Source of the DNA: Portulaca oleracea
Lineage: Eukaryota > Streptophyta > Magnoliopsida > Caryophyllales > Portulacaceae
Direction: 5' to 3'
NCBI GenBank assembly: GCA_029582165.1
Contig: CM055868.1
Coordinates: forward strand, 24,706,891-24,770,890
DNA: 64,000 bases
Shown here: positions 12,301-21,627 of the stretch, piece by piece
Layout of the letters: each line of letters opens with the position of its first letter
Position numbering within the stretch: position 1 is the first letter of the stretch
Position numbers and translations under genes: made by a program
Notes under the pieces: generated by a model
Seen by the model: only the letters and a program-made list of their open reading frames with translations
Databases searched by the model: none
Told to the model about the DNA's origin: nothing

Positions 12301-14976
12301 AAGTGACTTATTATGAAAGGAGATCGTGAACGAAAGAAAGACTACATCAATGGCTCTCAATATGGATATACAATGTGTGTTCTAGAAGGGCACGGAAGTA
12401 GATACCATTTCCTTTTCAAATGTGGATTTTCACAACAGACTCAAATGGGTTGATCAATGTTGGTATCCAGACAGGCTTGGAATGAATGGCTTATCACGGG
12501 GTTGTCACATGCAAAGGAGAATGTTGTGTTTACTTAGATTGCAGCACTGGCTTACCACATTCTGCGGGCGTGTACTGTGAGAATTTCAGCAGGAAGACAA
12601 CTTAAGTCGCTCAACTTGTTGGAAGTATACATTCAGCTGTTAGAACTTAGTTTGTAAATAGAAAGGATTTAGAAGTCCGGTAGACAAATCATAAAGGTCT
12701 GTTCCAATTCCCGGGGTATGCCCCGAGTGTGATGCAAATATTGCTCAGTTTAATGCTAGCTCAACGTCTATTACCTTAAAAATGTTACCGCTGGGGTATA
12801 CTACCTGCAAATTTGAAGAATTGAATGCCCCTAGCCTCCCCATCACATACCAAGCTTGAACGACCTGAGCTACAACCAATGTTAATGATGTGACAATTGC
12901 AAGAACGTAAGTAGTGCGTAAGAAGCAGCCAACTCTTCAGAGCAATGCAGAATTTCGTCAAATGGAAAAGAAATGAGAATCAATTTAACTTACACTTCCA
13001 AAAAGATCAACATCCCTATCCGTTGGTGATCCAAAGAATTCAACCCATATGTACGAGTCTAAAGGATTAAAGCTGTCAAACAAAATGCAAAAAAGATAGA
13101 GGTCAAGGGCAAACAGCAAAAGAGACCAATAAAAACAAAACTTTCTCAAGTATTAACAGAGAATATCACCAGTCACCAGTGCACTGCAAGGTACAATTAT
13201 CTACAGTTCCAAATAGATGCCAATTGCAGTTCTAGACAGGCAATGGGAATGAAAGACAGTCAAATTGGTTAAATTGGACCAAGGCACTTGTATTCGCATC
13301 TGTGACTAGTATTCCAATTTTTAGTGACCATGTCTCTCCTTGTGTAGAAGGATAAAGGGGATGGTAATTCTTGGTCTTTAGGTTTAGATGTGTTTTGTTG
13401 ATAAAACCCTTCTTAGCATATAGATGAAATGAAAAAGGGGTAAAGTAGGCTAGGGAAATGGAAAAAATAGATGCTTTAGATATGGTCCAAATTTAAAATA
13501 AATTGCAGCATTTGGCCAACTGGTCAGTGGGCATCCATGAATGCAGCTGTAAACTTGCACCTAGCATAGAGCTTCCACCTTTTTTTTTTAAAAAAAAAGA
13601 AAAAGTTTATTTTTAAGAAAGCTTTCCCTAATATTTAAGCCATTAGGGAAAATTTGAAGCTGCGCACAAGTTCTCTCCAGTAGCGACTACTGTGCTCTAA
13701 AACAACTAGGAAGGAGCTAAGGAGCCTTCTTCGGCTTTTTCTTTGCAGCTCCATTTGTTGGGGGGGGGGGGGGGTGGTTCATGGTACTCATAGATTTCTA
13801 TTAAAGACTCACTCAGATTTCCAGCAATAAGAAGTGTTTTTAGTACAGCAAGTGATTCTTATGTTTTCCCTTGAATAAGAAACATAAATGTCAGATAGAT
13901 AGAGCACCATTGGAAGCATGTGAGCAGGACGGGTAGGACTGCCTCTGGAAAAGGACTCACACTACCATTATTTCGACTAATGCATTCTTCTTCAGTCAAA
14001 GGTCTTATCATAGTATCATCCATCTTATAGACCAACTTTAGAGAGAAATTCAAACAATGAGATCATCTTGGAAAATGTTTTATCTTACTCTCTAAAGCTG
14101 ACTTTGAAGGCAAGAATTGAGCCCGTCTTTGACTTGTTGAAGTCCCGCCCCTTCTTCCGGACCCTTTCCTCAACCTTATCAACAGTTACGTATTAATTAT
14201 TAAAGACTCTCCTCGGAATGAATTAGATACAAGCAGAACAAAGTAGGGAGAGAGGCCATGTAACGTCAAAAGGAAACACAAGGAGCAGTGAACCATAAGA
14301 TTGTTTAACAGATAGCACAAGTTTCCAGATGTTTATTTACTACTGTTACATCCATTGATCTATCTTTGTTTCCCTTGAATAAAATTTCAGATTGTCTGAG
14401 TTTTTCAGGCTACTTTCCTACTTGTTACTGAAATTTCGGAGCTCCCCTAAACTTTCAGACCTTCTAAAAAAAGGGAAGGAAAAAGAGTAGTACCCTTTTG
14501 CGCATTTCTTCAGGGTTGCCAACACTATCCCCAAGAAGGGCTCTTAACTCAGAATCATTTTTGCAAGCATCCTCTAACACCCTGTTTTGTCATGACACCC
14601 TCAACAACTTGAGACCGAAAAGAAAGAAGAAGAAGAAGAAGAAGAAGAAGATGGAAAATAAGAAAGAATACTTAGCCCAAGCAGGGTAATTATTGAGGCG
14701 TTGGTGTTCACGTCGGTGCTTTTCTTGCCGCAATTTGAGCAGCCTTCTCCCTCTTGCAGTTGTTCCAGACCCTTTCTGTGTATCTCCATTTCCATTTCCA
14801 CTGCTATTTGAGGCAGATGAGGAGGCTTTAATTGTCGTTGAATTCTTCATAGAGTGGACATTGGAAGAGCCAAAATGGTAGAGATGGGGTTTTGAATTTG
14901 GGGATGGAGATGGATGAGGGATAGTGAATGTACATGGCCAACACCATCCTGCTACTGCTACTCCTACTGTTTCCAT
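6304..14976 (-). CDS. DUF3531-type protein, probably chloroplast-targeted, 8 exons, 304 aa
   Basis: Exons in coding order on the - strand: 14976-14672, 14581-14494, 14174-14089, 13072-12994, 12864-12805, 6811-6690, 6606-6535, 6406-6304. All have GT-AG borders and the phases sum to 304 codons plus TGA. The first ~60 residues are Ser/Pro/Asn-rich with few acidic residues, as in a plastid transit peptide. Then follow a basic stretch (RGRRLLKLRQEKHRREH), LNNYPAWAK, a helical segment, FNPLDSYIWVEFFGSPTDRD, AWYVMGRLGAFNSSNLQ, YDAEKAMKVMPSFHDIGD, and the C-terminus MISPEYGYKSFKI. I recognise this from memory as the plant/cyanobacterial DUF3531 family, which has no established biochemical role. A read-through of exon 7 would stop at once (TAA at 6533), so exon 8, which carries the conserved end, decides the 3' structure. 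The start is the only upstream Met giving a transit peptide. No frameshift is seen. Intron 5 (about 6 kb) is loaded with transposons. Confidence 0.88.
7799..8941. mobile_element. hAT-like element with GC-rich internal cargo, inside intron 5 of the DUF3531 gene
   Basis: The left end TAGGGGTGGGCAATGGACC matches the inverted right end (TAGACCTGTGCAAATGGGC on the reverse strand). The 8-bp flanks are GGCAGAAT (7791-7798) and GGTAGAAT (8942-8949), a target duplication with one mismatch. The element is 1,143 bp and encodes no transposase. Subterminal parts are rich in GGGCCGGGC words. Positions about 8,080-8,420 are much more GC- and pyrimidine-rich than the surrounding intron and stay open in all three + frames for over 200 bp, which suggests a captured host-gene fragment or a low-complexity tract. 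Confidence 0.78.
8102..8362 (+). other. Possible captured gene fragment inside the hAT element
   Basis: One + frame without an ATG, open from 8,102 to a TAG at 8,360-8,362, reads as a plausible membrane segment (VNIFDFLSPHRH, then a long Leu/Phe/Ser/Ile run, then FDFLGLRPTAAVAATVIRRG). The other two frames are low-complexity Ser/Pro and Arg/His/Pro. Because the DNA is a skewed CTC/TCC tract, three open frames may be a compositional artefact. I do not recognise the protein. Confidence 0.35.
9103..9394 (+). repeat. 146-bp tandem duplication
   Basis: Two head-to-tail copies, each starting AGGGTATTTAAAGAAGGG, at 9103-9248 and 9249-9394. They differ at only a few sites (for example gtgaat/gtgact and agaacg/agaccg). 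Downstream, 9,395-9,600 continues with 'gcgcccgtgacc' words that look like a diverged continuation of the same repeat. No coding potential. Confidence 0.85.
9888..10618. mobile_element. MITE-like AT-rich element with inverted ends
   Basis: The left end TGCTTGTTTGACCTAGTTTT is matched by the inverted right end, which on the + strand reads AAACTAGGCCATACAGACA. A second inverted copy of the left end (CACAAACTAGGTCAAAC) sits about 50 bp inside, making a terminal hairpin. The interior is very AT-rich and non-coding. I found no clear target duplication, so the class is uncertain. Confidence 0.55.
10619..12804 (-). other. Remaining intron 5 DNA, repeat-like but uncalled
   Basis: No exon or transposase is visible. 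Around 11,225-11,640 there is T- and C-rich sequence with repeated 'tcacc'/'ctactc' words. About 11,789-12,246 looks like another short repeat element: the left word TTGTCAATTAGGGC is roughly inverted at the right end (GGTCTAAAATTGATAA). Neither has a target duplication I can support. Confidence 0.4.
13582..13771 (+). repeat. Homopolymer tracts in intron 4/3 region
   Basis: A T/A homopolymer hairpin-like run (about 13,582-13,602) and a run of about 14 G (13,761-13,774) lie between exons of the DUF3531-type gene. They have no coding meaning. Confidence 0.7.
14619..14650 (+). repeat. (GAA)n microsatellite in intron 1 of the DUF3531-type gene
   Basis: A short purine triplet run just inside the intron after exon 1. 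On the coding strand it reads as TTC repeats, a polypyrimidine tract near the donor at 14,671. Confidence 0.85.
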
Positions 14977-15780
14977 GATTTTGTTTCCCGACAGGTGTTG
15001 GCAATGCAGATTTCTAATAGCCTCACCCTTGTTTAAGTTGAGTTTTCGGATTAAATTGCCTGCAAATTATTAAATTGCCCTTCTTGGTAAAACGGTCAAA
15101 ATTACGCTTGAAAATTTTTTTGTTGATAAAATCTTTAAATCGATTAAAATTAACTAAATTTTCTTTTTGACATGATATTGTAAGTTTCAAGTGATTTACT
15201 TAGTTATGTGCAGGTTAATTTGTTTTCCCTCCTTAATTATGTTTGACAAATTAGATACCTGTCTTAAACTCACTGGTCCCCTTTTATTTTGTCACTTCCC
15301 TCTATTTAAAAAACAACTCCAACCTTTTCTCCTTCCTTTCGTTTGATCATTCCCCATCTGGTTCGACTTCTTCACTTCACTTCAGCTTCATCATTGTCGA
15401 CTCTGTTGTGACCATTCTTTTTGTTTGATGCTTCATCTCCATTGTCCAACTCAGTTAAAGCAACAAGTGTGGAAAGGTAAGTTGTACTCAACTTCATTGG
15501 AATAGTAAAGTTAGGGTTTGTTTGTATGATTCTTCCATATGAGTTTGTTGATGTTGGCATGTGTTGGATTTTCGTTAAAGATGAATTATTTCTACTGATT
15601 ATGCATAATTCTGGGATTTCTAGGGTTTTTGTGCTGTTGCCATTTTTCTGGGTTTAATGGGGGGGGGGGGGGAGGGGGTTTACTCTGTTTGAATGGTGTC
15701 TTTGGTCTAATGATCAATGTGACTTATTTGATAATTTTTTGTTCTTTTTTAGAGTTTGATCATGGTTTTGTTGCATATTT
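14977..15780 (-). other. Upstream region of the DUF3531-type gene
   Basis: Should hold the 5' UTR and promoter of the minus-strand gene. I see AT-rich sequence, a CT/TTC-rich stretch near 15,300-15,420 and a G-run at 15,660-15,678. No TATA box can be assigned with confidence and no gene is visible. Confidence 0.4.
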
Positions 15781-15789
15781 TTCCATAGG

Positions 15790-17015
15790 GGTGAGTTTGA
15801 AAGTGAGAGGTATCTAAGATATGTTGAATGTGAACTGTTTAAGATTGATGTAGACCCTGATTACCTTAGTGTAGATGACATGGTTGAGACTGTAGAGCAC
15901 TTAGGATATACAAAGGACATGATAAAGAAGATTTATTTCAGTAAACCAGGTTGGCCATTTGAGGAGAGTTTAGTCCCGACCCATTGGATGGAGATAACGA
16001 AATTAGAGAATTGACTGCATTACTGAATGGATGTGATTATGTTAGGTTGTATGTTGATCATAGTTGCAATGATATTGTGGAAACTGGTACTAATGATCAT
16101 GTGGATCCTGAATACTTTCAGGAGGATGAATGTGAAGATGATGAAGATGAGGATGATCAGGATGACCCTGAATACTTTCAGGAGGATGAATGTGAAGATG
16201 ATGATGGAGACACTGATGATGAAAATGGTTATGATGCTGATGATGAAGAGGTTGTGACATTGAGGAAGAAGAAAAAGCAGTTGAAGAAAGCTATTCACTA
16301 TGAGAGGAAACTGTTGGAGGAAAATCAGAATGACAATGGTGATGAAGGAGAAGTAGATGGGTGCTAAGGAGATGAAAAATACAATGATTCTGAATGTCCT
16401 AGCAGTCCAGAGAGTGAGGATGAGGAATGTGAAGGCAAAAAGAAAGAGAGGTATAAGAGGAAAAAAAAAGTTACAATACCTTAAGTATAACCCAAAAAAT
16501 CCTCGTAAGCTTGTATGTGGCATGACCTTCCCTGAGAAGAAGGATGTGGTGAAAGTTGTCACTGAATATAGGATTTTGGGAGGTTATAACTTGAGAGTAG
16601 TGAAGAGTGACAAAGGGAGGTACACACTAGAGTGTAAAGCTGATGGTTGTAAATGGAGGATGTACTCTTCATAGGTTGGGAAGGAAAAGACTTTCAAATC
16701 AAGACACTAGACAAGGAACAAACTTGTATTCCTTACAGTATGCAAGTTGGACATAGGAACATGAGTGTAAAGTGGTTGGGTGAGAATTACAATGAGATGT
16801 TTAGAATCAATCCATCTTGGAGGGCAAGAGACTTGCAAGAGATGGTTAAGGTGGATTTAAATTATAGGGCAACTATGTCAATGTAGGCAAGGGCTAGGCG
16901 GAAGACATTGGCCTCTATCATTGGTGACTATAGGAGTCAATTTGCACAGCTTAGGGACTACCTGTGGGAACTTCAAAAGAAGAGTCCTGGCACCAAAATC
17001 CAACTGAAGACAACC
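15790..17015 (+). pseudogene. MULE (MuDR-type) transposase N-terminal remnant
   Basis: Broken frames in order: a plant MULE N-terminal domain (about 15,795-15,980, KKIYFSKPGWPFEESL); an acidic linker (15,984-16,367); the MuDR-family DNA-binding/zinc region (16,480-16,674, YKRKKK, then CGMTFPEKKDVVKVVTEY, then ECKADGCKWRMYSS); then DFQIKTLDKEQTC and NPSWRARDLQEMVKVDL (16,680-16,886); and LASIIGDYRSQFAQLRDYLW, ending at GTKIQ. Frame changes near 16,360, 16,670 and 16,885 mean no intact protein. The catalytic DDE and SWIM domains are absent because a gypsy LTR begins at 17,016. The acidic linker contains an exact 60-bp tandem duplication encoding PEYFQEDECEDD twice. Confidence 0.82.
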
Positions 17016-20000
17016 TGAAAAACCCTGGAAAATTCGATTTTAAGTATCGTTACGTCGTTAGTGTTATTTTACGCTCAGTTATTTATTTTGTATTTAAATT
17101 GTTAACACTTGAGCTCGTAGGACCGTCGAGGAAATATCAAGGGTAATATAGTCTTTTTCTACGTGCATGAGTGTGCATGGGAGCAATGATATTTTAGTAA
17201 TTTTTATATGATAGTATTTGATGAATATGTGTATGTGTGGTTAGTTTCTATTCAATTATTATATGACTATTTTTAGTACTACTATTATTATTATTTGAGA
17301 AATGAAATTATGTTATTTTTCCCTATAGAAGCTATCAATAGTATCAGATAGTTATGGGTTCTATTTTACAGATTTTAATAAAATACCTTAGTTAGTATAT
17401 ATTTAGTTAATAAAACCTAAGCTAATACAAAACACTAAACCCTACGTTCTTCTCTCCCTCCACTCTCCCTCTACGTAACTGCCACCCAAGCCATCAACCA
17501 CCAGTGTCGCTGCCACCGTCACCAGTCGCCGAACATCACCACCAGTGATGTAAATCCATCCACACCAAGCCCAACAAAGGAGATCAAATTCATCTACAAG
17601 GAGATAGAACGGGCCATAGAGGAAGGATCTAGTGTGGAGGCCCAAAGGCCCATCCATATGGTGCGCTCATTGTTCCAAGAGGACGTCCAAACGTCCTAGA
17701 GGCTCAAAACCCACGTCAAAAGGCCCAAGTACAAAGCCCAAGTTGAATTTCACAATTTTGGCATTTCCAAGATGAAGTTCACAGTTTTAACCTTTTTAAG
17801 TTAAATTTCACCTTTTTAGTGTTTTCTTATTAGTAGCAAGTTATTTGATGTAATTTTATTATTTTTAGTTGTGTGAGATGCCAAGTAATATCTATAAGCT
17901 TGGACATCAAGTTAGAAGAGTCTAGAATAGTCTAGAAGGATCTAGAAGAGTCTAGAATAGTCTAGAAGGGTTAGTAGGCTTGTGGTAGACGTATGGTGTG
18001 TAGCTTGGATGCCAAGCTTAGGAGTCCTAGTCTTGGATGACTAATTTTGTAACTAATCCATCTTGGATTAGGAAAGCCATGTCCTAGAAGGATTCATATT
18101 ATTTGTAACTAATCCCCTTAGGATTAGGAAACCAACTCCTAGGAGGAGATGGTTGCTTAGGCGTCAAGTAGATAGTCCTAGTAGGAGAAGGACTTAGTCT
18201 AGTATAAACTTCATAGCTTCTTCTCGTTAGAGACACAACCTTGAATTATGAATACAAACAAGCTTTTGCTTATCCTTGAGTGTTTCTCAAAACCTCATTT
18301 GATATCTTCTATTGTATCTTGAATGTGGCAATTCAAGTGGTGAGGAAGAGCTTGTTTCCTACTCTTTAGAAGGTGTTTCTGTAGCTAAGAGGAAGAGCAA
18401 GTAGCCCTAGGGTTTCAACTTGTGGTGTTTCTATATCAAGTTTGATTCTCTTGAACTATCCAGTTCTCTTATCTATCCAGTTGATTTCCTACAGCTATTT
18501 CAAACCTCTCAAACATTCCCATACTCACGTCAATCTCCCTCCAAAACCCTAATTTATATTCTCTCTAAAATCTCTCTCAACCTCACGTCACTCTCTCTCT
18601 CAAATCTCCCTCTCAAACCCTAATCCATATTCTCTGTCAACACTCTCTCAAAATCTCCCATATTCTCGTGAATCCCCTCAACCCTAGCTATTCACATGAG
18701 TAACCCTAGTCCTAAGATTGGTTGCATTGATCTAGTTATGTTAAACGTTTAATCTAGTAGCTTAAATTAGTGATATTTGCTAATACATGTAGTTATTGTA
18801 TGTGAATTTTGTTAGGGTTTGATTAGAGTAATTTATGAAAAGTTATTTGAAAGGAATTGCAAATACTATGTATCTATGCTCTATTTTATGATTATTATGT
18901 TTATAAGTTATTAATTAGTTACAAGTATTATGATTAATATTTACTAGTTGCTCATGTTACTATTTGAAATGAGTTGCGTTTTAAATCTCATTCCATCTTA
19001 CGATTTCGAGTTGAATCTTGAGTTTATTCGTTTTAATAGTTGGAATTTAAAAACCTTAATTTATAACTATTATTATATCTTTTAAAAAGAGTCTTGTTTA
19101 AATCTTCTTATGGTTTTTACAAGCTAAATTATATTATGTTTAGTAAAGTTTTGATCTTTGACGTACTAATCGTATTATTTGGATTATTATCATATGCGGT
19201 AGTGTTGATATGAGTTTTAATCGATTTTTCCTTATTTAAAAATACATCAAATTTTGGTATTGTGTGAAGGTTTAGAATTCTTGCTGAGTGTGATTGATTC
19301 TATAAATTTTCGATGTCGAAAAATTCAAGTTTATGTTGATCTTTATGTTATGTTTTAAAGAAAAATATTTACTTTGAGACTTAATGTACATGTGTTTAGG
19401 TGAGTCTTGGTGTTAGTCTGCGTATAGATTGTCCTTGGTTGTGTTGGGGGGGGGGATGAAAGGGAATATATTTGACCTAGTAGACTGTTTTGAGGCCTAA
19501 GTTGGAGTCCTGGGATAGTGTGGTTAGAGTTAGGATCGAAAAACCCCAAGCTAAAAACAGGTCAGTTTGGACAGAATTTATATGTCATACTATATCAGTC
19601 ACCATAAAGTATGTAGTTAATATTTATCCCTACCATTTGGCCGAGAAGTACCTTAGTGTGTTAACTTTCATAGAAATTTTACGGATCGGGATTTCAAGGT
19701 CTATATTCTGAGTTATGACCCATCTAACGCATCTAGGTCAGAATTGGATAGGTTTTATAGTTGACTGTTTTTGAAGACCTTAGGGTGTGTTTTTGGCCTT
19801 GGGATCAACAGAAAAGTTCTAGTAGACATCTCGAGGTTTCCAGAAAGTCTAAAACCAGACCCATAGAATGTCTTGAAGTCAAGTTATGGTCCGTTTTATG
19901 TGGGTGTTGCAATCTGCCAGTGTTCTGTTTATTTATTTGTGATATCATGTGAGAAATTTTTAGTTATTTGTGATATGTTAATTAATTGAAATATGTGAAA

Positions 20001-20884
20001 TTGTTGTAAATGTCAAATTATGAATGATGGGAACCTTATAGTGTTTATAGCGGTGGGTTAGTAAGAAGTAGATCGTGCTAATTTTGTACGACGCGTATTG
20101 ATGTTAGAAATTACTTTATTTTAGGCACGTTCTAGACCATTCGTTTTAGTGAGCTCAAGTGTATTCGTGAAGTGAAGAGAAGATTTGTCAGGTAATTTCT
20201 ATGTCCTAATCCCCACTGGGATGCGCTTATGTGTTTTATGACTTTAATATATTTTGGAAATTGCATCTTGAAAAGAGGATTTTATGGTGAAAACTGACTG
20301 TCTGTTTTAGATGTCGAACTATTTTCTTTGAGATAATTAAACGTGGATAGTTTTCTAATATGTGTATTTGAAAATGGTTTTGGAAATTGGGATTGGATTG
20401 ATTGAGTTTGGAGTGGTGTTGTATTAAATCTGATTAATAATTCAAACGTGACGTAAATGCGGGTTCGGGCAACGCCCCCAAAGATCAGGATGTGGTATCC
20501 TGCAGGGGGGTTGTCAAGAGATTAGAGATGCCTGATAAGTGTTACTTCCCCGGGGTTAGTTTTATGCATGTGTGTGAAATGGATGTCCATATGTATGATT
20601 GAGAATGAAATTCATTGAGAATAAGTTTGAGATTGAGATTGTGATATTGAGATTTGATTATAGCGAGGTCATTGGACATCGAGGGCCAAATAAGCAAGGC
20701 GTTTAATAAATCTGAAAGATGGTTATGTGTGGTTGGGAAAGAAAGTTGGTTTCGAAAATATTTGACTTGTTCTCTCCTCCCTTAAAAATGAATTGAAATG
20801 TGGATTTCTCATGTTTTAAATGTTTTGTTTTTAGGTGATGAATTCTATGATAGGAATGAGAACTAGCAAGTGAGGATGATCGTT
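17016..20884 (+). mobile_element. Long gypsy LTR (Tekay/Del-like), interrupted
   Basis: Starts TGAAAAACCCTGGAAAATTC, the counterpart of the LTR start at 45,778 (TGTAAAACCCCGAAAAATCC). It shares with that LTR the words CACTTGAGCTCGTAGGA, a C-rich leader (17,430-17,545), a segment near 19,763-19,920 (GACATCTCGAGGTTTCC-type) and, near its end, TGTTTTGTTTTTAGGTGATG. It carries no protein gene. It hosts a second LTR from 17,546 and is cut at 20,885 by a CACTA end, so its own CA terminus is not seen. Confidence 0.72.
17546..18440 (+). mobile_element. Nested LTR of the CRM-like family (solo or truncated)
   Basis: Begins TGATGTAAATCC, and the TGATG start is shared with the LTRs at 32,900, 37,565 and 41,754 (which are reversed). 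It carries their motif pattern in + orientation: GGCCCATCCATATGGTG, CAAGAGGACGTCCAAACGTCC, repeated rearranged 'ggattagga' words and 'cttctattgtatcttg'. A TATA-like AGTATAAACTTCA is near 18,200. The right boundary is uncertain, and no internal region or matching target duplication was found. Confidence 0.55.
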
Positions 20885-20901
20885 CACTACAACAGAACAG
20901 G

Positions 20902-21165
20902 CATGCGGCGACCGATACCGTTTATATCGGTCGCTGCATATCCGTCGTTTTCCAATCCTGGCGACCGATACGTATCGGTCGCTAACTTTGCGACCGATAT
21001 ACCCAGCAGCGACCGATACGTATCGATGGCTAATCAGCGACCGATATCGTATCGATCGCTGTGTATCGGTCACATCATTAGCGACCGATACATTATCGGT
21101 CACCGGTTAACGGTCGGTAATAGTGACCCTTACACAACGACTGATATGTATCGGTCACTGATTTT
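20902..21165. repeat. CACTA subterminal palindrome array
   Basis: At least six copies of GCGACCGATA-type words arranged as inverted pairs, for example GCGACCGATACGTATCGGTCGC. In CACTA elements such arrays are binding sites for the element's own DNA-binding protein. The spacing is irregular and copies decay with distance from the terminus. Confidence 0.85.
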
Positions 21166-21279
21166 ATTTATTATTATTTTTTTGAAAATTAAAGTTCAAG
21201 ATTGTGGTAGAATGGGTTATAATCACGCTGTATTGGTCGTTATGTTTATGAATTATTGGTCGCTGCTATTATTATATTA

Positions 21280-21379
<100 letters not shown>

Positions 21380-21627
21380 CATAGTTAGCTGCATATTTAT
21401 TCATCTGTCAGTTTCATACATAACATAATTATACATATATAGTATTGAAAATTCATACATAAATTTTATACATATGTTAAACATTCATACATATATTAAC
21501 TAAATATTCGTACATATACTAACTAAAAATTCATAAGTTTAAACATTTATAAGGTTCATGGTTGGGGAGGGGGTTGAGGGGATACTGATAAGTTTAAATA
21601 TTGAGATGGGGAACAAGAACTACCGGC

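Noticed and set aside
16020..16562. 180-residue hydrophobic minus-strand frame
   Set aside because: Antisense of the acidic MULE linker (GAT/GAA codons read as ATC/TTC), so its Ile/Phe richness is an artefact.
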